From the NCBI RefSeq assembly GCF_036059255.1, contig NZ_CP107947.1, positions 4,712,001 through 4,776,000 of the forward strand: a DNA stretch of 64,000 bases. The letters run 5' to 3'. The DNA is from Micromonospora sp. NBC_00389. Lineage in GTDB: Bacteria > Actinomycetota > Actinomycetes > Mycobacteriales > Micromonosporaceae. The notes beneath the pieces were generated by a model that saw only the letters and a list, made by a program, of their open reading frames with translations, did no database searches and was not told the origin of the DNA. The translations under genes were made by a program, and so were the position numbers. Shown piece after piece: positions 36,977-47,723 of the stretch. Numbering within the stretch: the stretch's first letter is position 1; each line of letters begins with the position of its first letter.

Positions 36977-38374
36977 GTGAAGGCTACCGGAACACGTCCG
37001 AAGATCATGGTGACCGGGGACGGGCGAGGCGTGGTCGGTCACGCCGGTGCCCGACTACTCGCCGATCTTGCCGATACGACCGGCCTGACCAGCGCCTTCA
37101 GTCAGGCACTGGCCGGCCTGCGGCAACGGCAGGGCGGACACGACCCGGGTCGGATCGCCGTGGATGTGGCGGTGATGCTGGCCGACGGCGGTGAGGCCAT
37201 CGCGGATCTGGCGGTGCTGCGTGACCAGCCCGGCTTGTTCGGGCCGGTCGCCTCGGATCCGACAGCGTGGCGGCTGTTGTCGCAGCTGGACGAGCCGATG
37301 CTGGCCGAACTACGTGCCGCGCGGGCCCATGCTCGTGAGGTCGCCTGGGCCCAGCACGCCGAGACCCGCGGCGACCTGCCGCAGGTGACCGCGGCCGGCC
37401 GCCCGGTCGACGGCCTGGTCCTGGACATCGACGCGACGATCGTGATCTGCCACTCCGAGAAGGAATCCGCGACCCGCACCTGGAAGAAGACCTTCGGCTT
37501 CCACCCGTTGTTCTGTTTCCTGGACAACACCGGGGAAGCACTGTCCGGGCTGCTACGCGAGGGTCGGGCCGGATCGAACACCACCGCCGACCACATCACC
37601 GTCCTCGACCAGGCCCTCGCCCAGATCCCCGATGCCCACCGGCACGGCACCCCGATCCTGCTCCGCTCCGATTCGGCCGGTTCCAGTCACGGCTTCCTCG
37701 CCCACCTCCGTGGTCTGCGCCGGCAGCACCTGGACATCCGGTTCTCCGTCGGCGCCGCGATCACCGAGCCGCTGCGGCAAGCGATCCGCGCCGCAACCGA
37801 CTGGTGTCCCGCCGTCGATGCTGGTGGTGACCTGCGGGAACACGCCGAGGTCTGTGAGATCACCGGCCTGTTCGACGCAGCCGGCTGGCCCGAGGGCACC
37901 CGGTTCCTGGTCCGCCGGGAACGCCCGCACCCCGGCGCCCAACTGTCGCTGTTCGACACCATCGAAGGCTGGCGGCACCAGGTCGTCGCCACCGACACTC
38001 CGCCCGGGCACGGCAGCATCCAGTTCCTCGAGGCCCGCCACCGCGGCCACGCCCGGGTCGAGGACCGCATCCGCTGCGGCAAAAACACCGGCTTCGGCCG
38101 GTTCCCGTCCCGCGTCTTCGCGATCAACCAGGCCTGGCTGCAACTGGCCCTGACCGGCATCGACCTACTCGCCTGGACCCAGACCCTGCTCCTGGACGGT
38201 GACCTCGCCGCAGCCGAGCCGAAGAAACTGCGTTACCGGCTGCTGCACGTCGCGGCCCGCATCACCCGCACCGCCCGACAGACCCGCCTCGCCATCGCCG
38301 CGAACTGGCCCTGGACCAACGAACTGACCAGCGCATTCAACCGCCTCGCGGCGCTACCCCAGCCCGCCGGCTGA
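36977..38374 (+). CDS. IS1380-family transposase
   Basis: 465 aa. Full-length DDE_Tnp_1 transposase of the IS1380 group: VDGLVLDIDATIVICHSEKE (first Asp), LLRSDSAGSSHGFLAHLR (second Asp), VEDRIRCGKNTGFGRFPSR (Glu) and the C-terminal LLHVAARITRTARQTRLAI. The GTG at 36977 (VKATGTRPKI) matches typical family starts. Exact element ends were not resolved; downstream DNA to ~38490 is probably its right flank. Confidence 0.92.
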   Translation: MKATGTRPKIMVTGDGRGVVGHAGARLLADLADTTGLTSAFSQALAGLRQRQGGHDPGRIAVDVAVMLADGGEAIADLAVLRDQPGLFGPVASDPTAWRLLSQLDEPMLAELRAARAHAREVAWAQHAETRGDLPQVTAAGRPVDGLVLDIDATIVICHSEKESATRTWKKTFGFHPLFCFLDNTGEALSGLLREGRAGSNTTADHITVLDQALAQIPDAHRHGTPILLRSDSAGSSHGFLAHLRGLRRQHLDIRFSVGAAITEPLRQAIRAATDWCPAVDAGGDLREHAEVCEITGLFDAAGWPEGTRFLVRRERPHPGAQLSLFDTIEGWRHQVVATDTPPGHGSIQFLEARHRGHARVEDRIRCGKNTGFGRFPSRVFAINQAWLQLALTGIDLLAWTQTLLLDGDLAAAEPKKLRYRLLHVAARITRTARQTRLAIAANWPWTNELTSAFNRLAALPQPAG

Positions 38375-38493
38375 CCCCACGGCCTCACACCCCGACCAAC
38401 GCACGGAGGAACCCGGCCCCGCGCCGGGCCTTCAACATGCCAGCGAACCGATGCACAGCACACAACGCCTGGCCATCGAGGAGCCACTATGAA

Positions 38494-38780
38494 TCAGCGG
38501 CCAAGCGAAAGACGGAGGCTAGTCTGGTTTTGCACGTCGAGGCCCGTGCGGGCAGCGTTGTGGAGGATGGAGCGGAGCCGGTCGTAGTCCTCGCGCGGTG
38601 TGGCGGGGCGTTGGTTGACGACGAGTCCGGCGAGGAGTTGCCGGTCGGCGTGGCCACGTACGTGCGTCTTGTCTGGGTGGATTCGGAAGCCCCGTCGCGG
38701 ACTGCGGCGGTGACAGCAGCGATGAGGTCGCGGACCCGGCGGGTGGTGAGATCGCCGGAGAAGGCGAGATCGCAGTTGCT
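38494..38780 (-). pseudogene. reverse transcriptase C-terminal fragment (retron/bacterial RT type)
   Basis: The minus strand reads DLAFSGDLTTRRVRDLIAAV, then TAAVRD, and after a 1-nt loss RGFRIHPDKTHVRGHADRQ, LLAGLVVNQRPATPREDYDR and LRSILHNAARTGLDVQNQTS. This is the region after the catalytic YxDD in bacterial reverse transcriptases, whose conserved pattern is DLxFSG, F-x-I-N/H-x-x-K-T and V-x-G-L-V-V-N. The Y-A-D-D motif itself is destroyed and the N-terminal two thirds are missing. Many such stand-alone RTs serve in phage defence, but this piece is dead. Confidence 0.75.
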
Positions 38781-38860
38781 CCGACTCGACCACCCCGCAG
38801 CACCAGGATCCCGCCGCCTGGCCCGCGCCGGGACGCCAGCAGACGACGTGGGCGTCGCCC

Positions 38861-39222
38861 ATCAGCATCATCCACGGTGACGCCTTCCGGGTGAGAGCCC
38901 AGGGCAGCGTCCAGATCGACGCGTGGGGCACCACCAAGAGCATCGCCGGCGAGCTACCGACCGCTCCGACCACCGGCGGATGGCCGGCACCCGGTGCCCC
39001 CCGGTACGCACTCATAGCCCGGGTCACCACGGGCTCCATGTGGTGAAGAAGACCAGCCGGATCTACGGACCCAGCTCCTGGTTCCCGGTCGGCACCGACA
39101 GCGACTGCATGCTGTTCTCCAGCAACGGCGATCCGGCGCCGCACCTGGTCTTCACCTTCAACGACAACAACCTGGGCGACAACAGCGGCGGCGCGGGGGT
39201 CGTCGTACGGCAGTGGTTCTGA
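38861..39222 (+). pseudogene. LecA/PA-IL-like lectin domain, frameshifted fragment
   Basis: Reads ISIIHGDAFRVRAQGSVQID, continues AWGTTKSIAGELP and YALIARVTTGSM, and in the next frame SSWFPVGTDSDCMLFSS and LVFTFNDNNLGDNSGG, ending VVVRQWF. The FND-N-LGDNSG segment matches the calcium/galactose site of PA-IL (LecA)-type domains, common at the ends of secreted actinobacterial proteins. One base is missing near 39042 and no start codon is present, so this is the tail of a lost protein. From 39223 to 39849 I see no gene. Confidence 0.65.
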
Positions 39223-39849
39223 ACAGGCGGGGGTAGAGCAGTCGAACAGCCACGAACCCGATCATGCTTCAACTCGGTCAAACTCCAGCTCACAACCTGT
39301 GCGTCGAGTTCTGGCACGGTACAGGTGGCGACATCCCCGATTTTTTCGGCAGATCGTTGGATCCGCTTGACGACCACCTCATCCGTCCAAGGCATCCTCG
39401 CTGGTGTCGCAGCTCGCGCGGTCCGTCCTGCGATCGCCGCAGGTCTCGGTTTCTCGTACGGCTGAGGCCGCCCGAGGTGGAGGTCACCGGGCCGCGCAGT
39501 CCGTCGTTTTCCTTTCTGGAGATTCCGGTAAACGCGGTGGCGGTGGGGCCGGTCGAGCGGTTCCAGGCTCAGTGATGTGGCGGGCCGGGATCGTCCCAGG
39601 AGATGACCACGGGTTCTGCCGGGCTGATCGGCGAGTACCAACACGCCGCTTGTCTCAGAAGACTGCAGCTCAGGGCCGGAATCGTATTTCAAGCGCCACA
39701 GGAGTGGATCGACGTGTGGACGGGCCTTTCCCTGAACGGCGGCCGGTGGTCACGCTGCCCGCGCCCATCGACCGCCGGCCCGCCCGCGCTGTGCACGGCC
39801 GGGCGCTGGCCGGAGCTGTCGCCCGCCTTCGGGGAAAGGCCCGCCACGG

Positions 39850-42800
39850 TTATCTCAGGGTGAAGGCGCGGACGGTGGTCTGCTTGATGGTGTTGCCTGC
39901 CTCGTCCCAGGCCTCGACCTTCAGGGTGACGGCGCCCTTGGCGGCCCCGTAGCGGGCCTTCGCCGTGTAGGTGCCGTCCTGGTCACGCTTGACATCGACG
40001 GGGGTGTAGGTGGCGCCGTCGTCGGTGCTGGCCCAGAGCTTCAGGCCGGCGATGTCGGGCATCTTGGAGGCGGACGGGGAGTGATAGGGGGAGACGGTGA
40101 AGGTGTGCGTGCGGCCCGCACGCACGCTGTTGGCGGCGTCCAGGGTGTCGCCCAGGTCGTAGCTGACGAACACGACCGGGGCCGGCTTGCAGGGCTTGGC
40201 GGTGCCGTACAGCACTTCGAGGGAGCAGAACGATCCGGGCAGGGGGTCGGCCGCCACCGGGGTGGTGAAGGTCCACTCGGTGTCGTGCTGGGCGTTCTTG
40301 GCGGTCAGCCGGTAGCTGCCCGGGCCTTCCGGCATGGTGAAGAGCGGGAGGACGTCGGTACCGGAGACCGGGGTGCGCGGGATCTCCTTGCCGTCCCGGA
40401 AAAGGCTGACGTCGATGCCGGGCTCGAAGGGGTTGGCCCAGTAGTCGGCATTGTACTGCCTGGTGCCAGGCGAGCCGTTGCTGAGCTCGAACTCCGCCCA
40501 CAGGCTGTCGCCCTGGACACAGATCATGCACCGGAAGCTCCAGCCGAGGTTCGCGCCCGGCTTGGCGAGCTTGTAGAGGCTGTCCGGGCCGGTCGCGGCG
40601 CCGGGCGTGAAGGGGGCGGTCAGCCACGACTGCCGAGTGCGGATCGGCTTGTCGAACACCTCCAGGGCCCACTGCGATCGCGCATCGGAGAAGCGCAGCG
40701 GATCGGGTATCTCCCACATGCCGTGCGAGCTGACGACCTCGGGGTCGAGCGGTCCGACCCAGTCACGCCGGTTCGGCAGGGTGAGCCTGGGGGTGCCCCA
40801 CTCTGAGGGCTGCGACACCAGCGGGAGGAGGTCGTCGGTCTTCCACGCGTACCGCCAGTCGCTGTAGCGCTGCGGTGCGACGGTGTGGATGTCCATGTCG
40901 ATCCGGGCCAGGTCCCGCTCGGTGAAGGTGTAGTGCAGCGAGCGGGGCACGCGGCCCTCTTCGTATGGGGCGAAGGTGTAGGTGTAGGGCGACTCCTCGG
41001 TGCCGGTCACCCGGATGGTGAGCCGATTCCCGCCGCTGAGCCGCTCGCGTAGGTCGAGCGCCTCGCGGGAAGGCAGAGACACGTTGGGGATGCCGACCGG
41101 CTTAGGGGGGCCGGTGAACGGCTTCTGCGCGAGGCCGAGCGGGATCGCGCAGTTGCTCCCCGGCTTCGGGAAGTGCGCGATCGCGGCCGCGCCCGCGTCG
41201 CGGATTGGGCCGATCCGCTCGATTTGGGCTCCGCAGACGTCGCCGAACAGGCCCGCCGCCGTCGGCGCCTCCATGAGGACGAGCTTGCCGCGCAGGTCAC
41301 GGCCAGCGATGTCCTCGGGCCTGCCCTCGCCGACGTCGACGACGTCCAGATCACGGGTGCCGGTGAACGGCCGGAAGTCAGGGAAGATGTCCTGCTGTAG
41401 GTGATTCCCGTAGACGTCGAAGCCGTGCATCGGGGCCGCCGGGTGCAGGGCAGGTGCGCGAGGCGTGCGCACGCTCATGGCGACCTCGCTCCGGCCGAGG
41501 GTGAAGCGGGTGTGGAAGCGGAACCCGCCCTTGGTGACCGTCTTCGTGGGCAGGGCCCATAGCCGGGCCCACGAGCCGATCGGCGTGTTCGTCGAGATGG
41601 CACCCATGTAGGAGGTGCCGTTGGACACGGTCCGCTGGTAGGCCATGGTGGGGGAGTTGTTCAGCGGTTCAGCCGGCTGCGGGGTGGTGAAGCGCACCTC
41701 GGACAGTTTCCGGGCGTCGAGCGTGATCTCCGTGTCGCCGGTGACGGTGATCTCGGGCTGGAACAGGAAGGCCAGGTTGTGCCGGTCGTCGCCGTCGACC
41801 CAGATCAGCCCCTGCGTCACGCTGACGACGCCCTGCGGAACGCGGGTGACCGTGGTCCCCACTTTGCTCAGCAGGGTGCCGCCGATGACGCCCTTGCCGC
41901 CGGACACGTCGATGGTGTCCTGGCCCCAGGGGCTGTACGGCTTGCCGTCCCGGCCCAGGGTGTGGATGGTGAGCGTGGCCTTGGGCGCCTCGCGCACCGC
42001 ACCGGCGGGGGTGCGCAGCTGGACGCCGTCGGCGGCCGCGGTCACCACGCCCGTGTAGGTGTCCAGAGCCAGGCCCTTGGAGTCGAGGCTGACGGTGGTC
42101 GTCGCGGTCGCCGAGGCGGGCACGGTCAGCGTCGCGTCGGCCACGCTGAGCGCGCCCTCCACCACGCTCCCGTCCGATTTGCGCAGGCCAGGGGTGAGGG
42201 TCAGGGTGACCGGCTGCCCGCTCAGGTTGGTGTAGGTCAGGTCCCGGCTCGCGGGCCCGCTCTCCTCCGTGAGGGCACCGAAGTCGAGCCCCGAGGTGGT
42301 GGCGAAGACCTGCTGGGTGTACGCCCTGGCCACGTCGACCCGGCCCGCGCCCTGCTTGTACACGCTGATGTCGTTGTCCTTGGACGTCGACATCAGCGCG
42401 GCCTTGATCTGCTGGCCGGTCCAGTCCGGGTGCTGCTGGGCCAGGATCGCCGCAGCTCCCGCGACATGTGGCGTGGCCATCGAGGTACCGCTGGCTGCTG
42501 TGTAGTGCTCGTCGAACGGGGTGCCCATCATGGTGCCCCCGGCACGCGCGGCGGTGATCGCCACGCCGGGGCCGGCGATGTCGGGCTTGAGCCCGCCGTC
42601 ACCGAAGCGCGGCCCCTGGCTGGAGAAACTTGCCCACTTGTCCTCCTTGTCGACCGCGGCCACGGTCAGCGCGGCGTCGGCCGCACCGGGGGAGGAGACC
42701 GTCTCGGCGCCGGCGGCGCCGGAGTTGCCTGCGGCGATCACGAACAACGCGCCGCTGGAGGCGCTCAGCGCGTTGACCGCCTGGCTCGCGGGGTCGGTGC

Positions 42801-43884
42801 CGTCGGTGGGGCTGCTGCCCAGGCTCATGCTCACCACCTTGGCGCCGCTGGCGACGGCCCACTCCATGCCCTCGATGGCACCCGAGTCGGTGCCGGAGCC
42901 GGAGTTGTCGAGCACCTTGCCGATGATCAGCTGGGCACCCGGGGCGACGCCCTTGTACCTGCCGTTCGCCGCCGCGCCCGATCCGGCGACGGTGGAGGCC
43001 ACATGGGTGCCGTGCCCGTGCCCGTCCTTGACGTCCTCGCCGGGCATGAAGGACTTGCTGGCGACGACCTTGCCGGCCAGATCGGGATGGGTGGCGTCGA
43101 TGCCGGTGTCCAGGACGGCAACCTTCACGCTGGTGCCGTCGTGCCCGCCGGCCCACGCCTGCGGCGCGCCGATCATCGGCACGCTGACGTCCAGGTCGGC
43201 CTTGACCTTGCGGTCCAGCCACACCTTGGCGATGTCGCCGCGCAGCATGTCCGGCGTGTTGGCCAGCCCGGCCAAGCCGCTCGCGTCCTTCTTCTCGGGT
43301 ACGGCCCGCACCGCCTGCCAGAACGTGCCCGCCTCAGCCTTGGTGACCTTGACCGCGGCGGCGTTCACGCTCTCCAGGGTGAGGGCGGGCTCGCTGGCCG
43401 GGATCGCCTGGGCCGCGGCGGCGACGGACGCGTCGCTGCGCTGCGCGGGGTACTGCACGATGACCGGCAATTGCTTGGTCTTGTCGTCGGTGTAGCCGTT
43501 CTCGGCCAGGTAGGTGACGTTGAACAGCTCCCGGTCCAGGCGGCCCGCCTGGATGGCCGGCATGGCGTCGCTGGGGGTGACGTAGATCCCCTTCGGGAAG
43601 GCCAGCGTGGACAGCAGCGCCCGGGTGCCGTCGGGGCGGGGCGTGGCCTCGGCCTTCACGGCGTACTTGCCGCCGCCGGCCTCGACGAGGCTGACGACGT
43701 CGCCGGTGACCAGGGTGATCATCTTGGAGCCCGGGCTCAGCCCGGCCAGGGGAATCGGACCGGGCGTGGAGGGCTGGAGGGCTGGGGCGGCCAGCGCGGG
43801 AGGTGCGCCCGGCGCGACTAGGGTGCTGAGCACCAGGATCGAGGCCGCCAGGAGCGATGGGCCGCGGGATCTGCGTGGAGACAT
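39850..43884 (-). CDS. secreted S8-family subtilisin-like serine peptidase
   Basis: 1344 aa. A Sec signal (MSPRRSRGPSLLAASILVLS...ALAA) is followed by a pro-region and the S8 catalytic domain: Asp in VAVLDTGIDATHPD (~251), His in DGHGHGTHVASTVAG (~291), Asn in VIAAGNSGAAG (~383) and Ser in ASGTSMATPHVAGAA (~467). All residues are intact. About 850 C-terminal residues form several beta-rich domains and end in a repeat-like TVKVEAWDEAGNTIK segment. It is an extracellular protease. The gene lies 37 nt after a 35-aa ORF and close to the LAL regulator; the three are codirectional and probably one transcription unit. Confidence 0.93.
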   Translation of the reverse strand: MSPRRSRGPSLLAASILVLSTLVAPGAPPALAAPALQPSTPGPIPLAGLSPGSKMITLVTGDVVSLVEAGGGKYAVKAEATPRPDGTRALLSTLAFPKGIYVTPSDAMPAIQAGRLDRELFNVTYLAENGYTDDKTKQLPVIVQYPAQRSDASVAAAAQAIPASEPALTLESVNAAAVKVTKAEAGTFWQAVRAVPEKKDASGLAGLANTPDMLRGDIAKVWLDRKVKADLDVSVPMIGAPQAWAGGHDGTSVKVAVLDTGIDATHPDLAGKVVASKSFMPGEDVKDGHGHGTHVASTVAGSGAAANGRYKGVAPGAQLIIGKVLDNSGSGTDSGAIEGMEWAVASGAKVVSMSLGSSPTDGTDPASQAVNALSASSGALFVIAAGNSGAAGAETVSSPGAADAALTVAAVDKEDKWASFSSQGPRFGDGGLKPDIAGPGVAITAARAGGTMMGTPFDEHYTAASGTSMATPHVAGAAAILAQQHPDWTGQQIKAALMSTSKDNDISVYKQGAGRVDVARAYTQQVFATTSGLDFGALTEESGPASRDLTYTNLSGQPVTLTLTPGLRKSDGSVVEGALSVADATLTVPASATATTTVSLDSKGLALDTYTGVVTAAADGVQLRTPAGAVREAPKATLTIHTLGRDGKPYSPWGQDTIDVSGGKGVIGGTLLSKVGTTVTRVPQGVVSVTQGLIWVDGDDRHNLAFLFQPEITVTGDTEITLDARKLSEVRFTTPQPAEPLNNSPTMAYQRTVSNGTSYMGAISTNTPIGSWARLWALPTKTVTKGGFRFHTRFTLGRSEVAMSVRTPRAPALHPAAPMHGFDVYGNHLQQDIFPDFRPFTGTRDLDVVDVGEGRPEDIAGRDLRGKLVLMEAPTAAGLFGDVCGAQIERIGPIRDAGAAAIAHFPKPGSNCAIPLGLAQKPFTGPPKPVGIPNVSLPSREALDLRERLSGGNRLTIRVTGTEESPYTYTFAPYEEGRVPRSLHYTFTERDLARIDMDIHTVAPQRYSDWRYAWKTDDLLPLVSQPSEWGTPRLTLPNRRDWVGPLDPEVVSSHGMWEIPDPLRFSDARSQWALEVFDKPIRTRQSWLTAPFTPGAATGPDSLYKLAKPGANLGWSFRCMICVQGDSLWAEFELSNGSPGTRQYNADYWANPFEPGIDVSLFRDGKEIPRTPVSGTDVLPLFTMPEGPGSYRLTAKNAQHDTEWTFTTPVAADPLPGSFCSLEVLYGTAKPCKPAPVVFVSYDLGDTLDAANSVRAGRTHTFTVSPYHSPSASKMPDIAGLKLWASTDDGATYTPVDVKRDQDGTYTAKARYGAAKGAVTLKVEAWDEAGNTIKQTTVRAFTLR

Positions 43885-43921
43885 GCGGAACTAGCCCTTC
43901 GGGTGTGGGGGATGGGGGGTG

Positions 43922-44029
43922 TCAGACCGGCTCGAAGCCGTCCGGGGGTTCTTCCGGAGCCTCATCGGGGGTGGGGGCCGGCTCTGCGTCGTCCGGGTTC
44001 GGGTCACCCGGGTCGTCGGATTCGGACAT
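43922..44029 (-). CDS. 35-aa acidic Pro-rich peptide between LAL regulator and protease
   Basis: ATG 44029 with GAGG about 8 nt upstream encodes MSESDDPGDPNPDDAEPAPT and ends PPDGFEPV. It contains no Cys, no membrane segment and no signal sequence. The gap between the two large genes is 178 nt, and this ORF fills most of it in the same direction. The good ribosome-binding site and compact fit support translation. Function unknown; it could be a signal or precursor peptide linked to the protease, which is speculation. Confidence 0.55.
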   Translation of the reverse strand: MSESDDPGDPNPDDAEPAPTPDEAPEEPPDGFEPV

Positions 44030-44062
44030 ACCGCAAGCCTCGCCGTCGCGGGTACGCCGGGA

Positions 44063-46888
44063 CTATGGGGCAGATCCCCCATTCAGCGCGCCCGAGCCCC
44101 CAAGCGCGGCGCGGGAGCGCAGCCCCAGCTTGCGCAGCACGGCGCTCAGATGCTTCTCCACCGTCTTGGGGGACAGGAACAGCTCCTTGCCGATCTCCCG
44201 GTTGGTCAGCCCGGCGGCTGCCAGCTCGGCCACCTCGCGTTCCCGGGGCGACAGCGCGGGACCGTAACCGTTCGGGCCGCCCGGGTGGCGCCCCTTCACC
44301 GCCACGCCGTGCCTGCGCGCTGCCTGCGCCGCGCGGTCCAGATCCCACCGGGCGCCGAGCTCCAGGTAGGCCGCGTGCGCCGCGCGCAGGCTCTCGCCGG
44401 CGTCCGGGTCCCCGGCCCCGAACAGCGCCTCGGCCGCCTGCTCGCGCGCCTGCGCCGCCTCGTACGGCGCGCCCAGCCGGTCATAGGCGTCGGCCGCCGC
44501 GGCGAACTCCTGGGCGTCGCCGCTCAGCTGGGCACGCGCGTACGTCAGGGCGGCGGCGGCCAGCGGGGCGTCCAGCCCGTCCAGCGTCACCGAGAGCCGG
44601 GCGACCAGGGCGACGGCCTCGTCATGCCCGCCGGTCCCGGCCATCGCGGCGGCCAGCGCGGGCAGCACGCGTACGGACAGCGGCCACAAACCCTTGGTGT
44701 CCCAAACCTCGATCGCTGCCCGGGCCACGCCCGGCTCCGCCGACAGCCGCAGCAACGCGGTCACCGACAGCGGCAGCAGCTCGTATCCACCCAGCGTGAT
44801 GGTGCGCCGTACAACGGCGGGCAGGTCGCGCCTGGCGGTGTCCAGGTCGCCCCGCGCCAGGGCCAGGCAGGCCGAGACAGTCTCGGCGGTGATGCGGTCG
44901 AACGGCCGCCCGTCGTACTCCTCCAGCAGCTCCGCCACCTGGTCGTCCAGCCCCTCCCACCGGCCCCGGCCGTAGGCCAGCAACAGGCCGACGAGGCGGC
45001 ACCTGGCCAGCGGCTCGCCGTCGTCGGCGGCGCCCAGCGTGGCGGCCGCCAGCAGCCGGTCGGCGATCTCGAAGTGCCCGGCGCAGCAGGCGTTCTCCGC
45101 GATGGACCGGTAGGCGTTGACCTCTTGGCGGTGCCGGGGCCGGTCGCCGGTCCGCCGCCGGATGTCGCCGGCCAGCTCCGCCCAGCGCGGGTCGCCGATG
45201 CAGATCAGCGACATCGCGACCTTCCCTAGCACGAAGACTTCGGCGACCGGGTCGCCGATGGCGGGCACGGTCTCCAGCGCGCGGTCCAGCCAACGGGCGT
45301 GCTCGGCCACGGACACGGTGGGATCCATCGGCCGGCCGAGCGCCGCCATCACCCAGGCCGCGAGGTCCGGACGCTCGCCGAGGTCCTCGACCGCGGCCGC
45401 GAGGGCGTGGCGCTGCACGGCGGGGTCGCCGCCGAGCCGTTCGTGCAACATGCTGATCAGGAAGTGCAGCTGCCCCCGCTTCAGGCCGGGGCCGGCCGAC
45501 TCCAGGGCGTCGGAGAGCAGGTCGACCACGGCCGGAGGCCGCAGCACCTGGGCCGCCGCCCAGCCCAGGCGTACGGCCAGCTCTCCTCGCCGCTCCGGCT
45601 CCAGAGGCGCGCTGCGCAGCACGTCCTCCAGGATCCGCACCGCCTCCGCGTCGTCGCCGAGAGCCGACGCCTGCTCAGCGGCCCGCTCGGCGATCCCCGC
45701 CCACTCCGCCAGCAGCCCGGCGCGGCGCAGGTGGTGCGCCAGCTGCCCCAGCGGCACCGGCTCCACCGCGCGCACGGCGGCCGACGCGCGCTCGTGCAGG
45801 TCCTGCCGCCGGCCCAGCGGGATCCCGCCGTACACCGCCTGAGCGGCCAGCACGTGCCGGAAGACCACAAGCCCGTCCCGCTCGGTCAGCAAACCGGACA
45901 CCAGCAGCTCGTCCAGCCCGGCCACCGATTCCGCCTGGGCGAGGCCGGCCACCTCCCTCAGCGTCGGTACGGCCACCGGCACCTGCAACACCGCCGCCGC
46001 CTCGGCCACCCCGCGCGCCACCTCGGGCAGCCTGGCCACCCGCTCACGCACCGAGTCGCGCACCCCGCGCGGCACGTCCAGCTCCTCCAGCGCCCGGCGC
46101 GCCCACCGGCCGCCGCGCAGCCGGATCAGCGCGCCGCGTGAGCGCAGCAGCGCCAGCAGTTCCTGTACGGCCAGCGGCAGCCCCGACGACAGCGTGTACA
46201 GATGGGCGCCGAACTCGGTGGTGACCCCCTCCTCCTCCAGGATGGCGGCCGCCAGCACGCGGGTCTGCTCGAGGTCGAGTGGCTCCAGCACGAGGTGCTC
46301 GCGCACGACGGCGTCGGCCGGCCGTCCCGTCATCTCCCTGATGCCGGCCGTGGCCTCCTCGCCCCGGTAGGTGACCACAACCGACGCCGTGGCCGGCGCT
46401 ACGGCTAGCAGGTAGGCCAGGAACTCGATCGTCTGGTCGTCGGCCCAGTGCAGGTCCTCCACGACCAGCACCGCCGGCCCGAGCGCGCCCAGCACGTCGG
46501 CCAGGCCGCGGAACAGCCGGTGCCGCTCGGCCGCACGGTCGTCCAGGGGCTCCAGCAGAGGCGGCAGCACCGCCGCCAACTCAGGCAGCAACCCGCGCAG
46601 CGCGCCGGCGACCGGCGACAGCTCGGCCGTCGCGAGTGCCGCGCCGGTGCCGCGCAGCGCTTCCACGACCGGGCCGAGTGGGAACGGCTCGCGGATGCGC
46701 CGGCACCCGCCGGTGAGCAGCAGCCGGCCGGCCAGTTCCGGATGCGCGACCATCTCCGCGACGAGCCGGCTCTTGCCGATGCCCGCCTCGCCCTCCACCA
46801 CGACGACGGCGGGCGGGCGGGTCACCGCGGACACCAGACGTCGTAACTCCTTCTGGCGTCCCACCAGAACCGTGCCGTCCAGCGCCAT
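44063..46888 (-). CDS. LAL-type LuxR-family transcriptional regulator (AAA + HTH)
   Basis: 941 aa. The N-terminal AAA_16 ATPase has Walker A ([11 protein letters not shown], ~33-43) and Walker B ([12 protein letters not shown]). A long TPR-like helical middle follows, then a C-terminal LuxR HTH ([36 protein letters not shown]). ATG 46888 is selected because GGAGG lies about 8 nt upstream; a longer frame to 46918 lacks a site. LAL proteins are large ligand- and ATP-responsive activators. With its stop about 180 nt upstream of the S8 gene and the small ORF between, it probably controls the protease. Confidence 0.93.
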   Translation of the reverse strand: MALDGTVLVGRQKELRRLVSAVTRPPAVVVVEGEAGIGKSRLVAEMVAHPELAGRLLLTGGCRRIREPFPLGPVVEALRGTGAALATAELSPVAGALRGLLPELAAVLPPLLEPLDDRAAERHRLFRGLADVLGALGPAVLVVEDLHWADDQTIEFLAYLLAVAPATASVVVTYRGEEATAGIREMTGRPADAVVREHLVLEPLDLEQTRVLAAAILEEEGVTTEFGAHLYTLSSGLPLAVQELLALLRSRGALIRLRGGRWARRALEELDVPRGVRDSVRERVARLPEVARGVAEAAAVLQVPVAVPTLREVAGLAQAESVAGLDELLVSGLLTERDGLVVFRHVLAAQAVYGGIPLGRRQDLHERASAAVRAVEPVPLGQLAHHLRRAGLLAEWAGIAERAAEQASALGDDAEAVRILEDVLRSAPLEPERRGELAVRLGWAAAQVLRPPAVVDLLSDALESAGPGLKRGQLHFLISMLHERLGGDPAVQRHALAAAVEDLGERPDLAAWVMAALGRPMDPTVSVAEHARWLDRALETVPAIGDPVAEVFVLGKVAMSLICIGDPRWAELAGDIRRRTGDRPRHRQEVNAYRSIAENACCAGHFEIADRLLAAATLGAADDGEPLARCRLVGLLLAYGRGRWEGLDDQVAELLEEYDGRPFDRITAETVSACLALARGDLDTARRDLPAVVRRTITLGGYELLPLSVTALLRLSAEPGVARAAIEVWDTKGLWPLSVRVLPALAAAMAGTGGHDEAVALVARLSVTLDGLDAPLAAAALTYARAQLSGDAQEFAAAADAYDRLGAPYEAAQAREQAAEALFGAGDPDAGESLRAAHAAYLELGARWDLDRAAQAARRHGVAVKGRHPGGPNGYGPALSPREREVAELAAAGLTNREIGKELFLSPKTVEKHLSAVLRKLGLRSRAALGGSGALNGGSAP

Positions 46889-46945
46889 CGTGCCGCCTCC
46901 GCTCGCCTCTGCGATCATTCAAACAGGTCCTCGTATGACAGAGCG

Positions 46946-47226
46946 CTGCTGGTCGAGGTCCTCGCGCTGCGGCATGAGGTGGCGGTGCTGCGCCGCCAGG
47001 TTCCGGGCCGGCCGCGGCTGTCCTGGCCGGACCGGGCGATCCTGTCCGCCCTGGCCCGCCTGCTGCCCCGCCGGATACGGGCACGTCGAATCGTCACCCC
47101 GGCGACGTTGCTGGCCTGGCACCGTCGCCTGGTCGCCAGACGCTGGACCTACCCGAACCGACCCGGCCGGCCACCCGTCAGCGACGAAATCCGTGACCTG
47201 GTGCTACGGCTGGCCCGCGAGAACCC
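46946..47226 (+). pseudogene. N-terminal fragment of an IS3/IS481-like transposase
   Basis: Reads [20 protein letters not shown], then [20 protein letters not shown] and [13 protein letters not shown], ending [15 protein letters not shown] at ~47226. It is related to the transposase at 32161 but cut off before the rve core. It lies between the LAL gene and the next IS fragment. Confidence 0.75.
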
Positions 47227-47361
47227 TGTGGGTGCCGAAAACCTCATCCCTCCTGCTCAGCGGTTGTCTTGATCACGGCGATGAGGTCGCGGGTGTATTG
47301 ACGAGCGCTGTCCTGGACGCGGCGGTGATCGACGTTGCGTGCTGCGCGAGGATGACTGGCT

Positions 47362-47723
47362 GTGCTGTTTCGACTGGCCTACCTCGGTGTGACGAACGCT
47401 CTCGCGCTGCTGCGGCTCCTGCCGATGAGCGACCGGGACAAGGATGCCGAGATCCTGGCGCTACGCCACCAGGTCATGGTCCTCGAGCGGCAGCTGGGCG
47501 GCGAACGGCTGCGGTTCACCCCCGCTGACCGGGCGTGGCTGGCCGCACTGCTGCACCGACTGCCACGCGACGTGTTGCGCAACCTGCGGCTGCTGGTCCG
47601 TCCGGGAGACCGTGCTGCGCTGGCACCGTGACCTGATCGACCGCAGGCACGCCAGGTTCTCCCGACCCCGTAGGGCCGGACGGCCACGAACCGTGCGGTC
47701 GATCCGCCGGCTGGTGCTGCGCC
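47362..47723 (+). pseudogene. second transposase N-terminal fragment, cut by IS6
   Basis: Starts VLFRLAYLGVTNALALLRLL, then AEILALRHQVMVLERQL and, after a 1-base G insertion near 47605, RPETVLRWHRDLIDRRHARF to RSIRRLVLRRLR. This is the same HTH/coiled region as other actinobacterial rve transposases. It ends abruptly at the IS6 left terminus. Confidence 0.75.

Noticed and set aside
41779..43821. A 680-aa open frame on the plus strand
   Set aside because: Antisense to the S8 protease, whose catalytic motifs are unmistakable.
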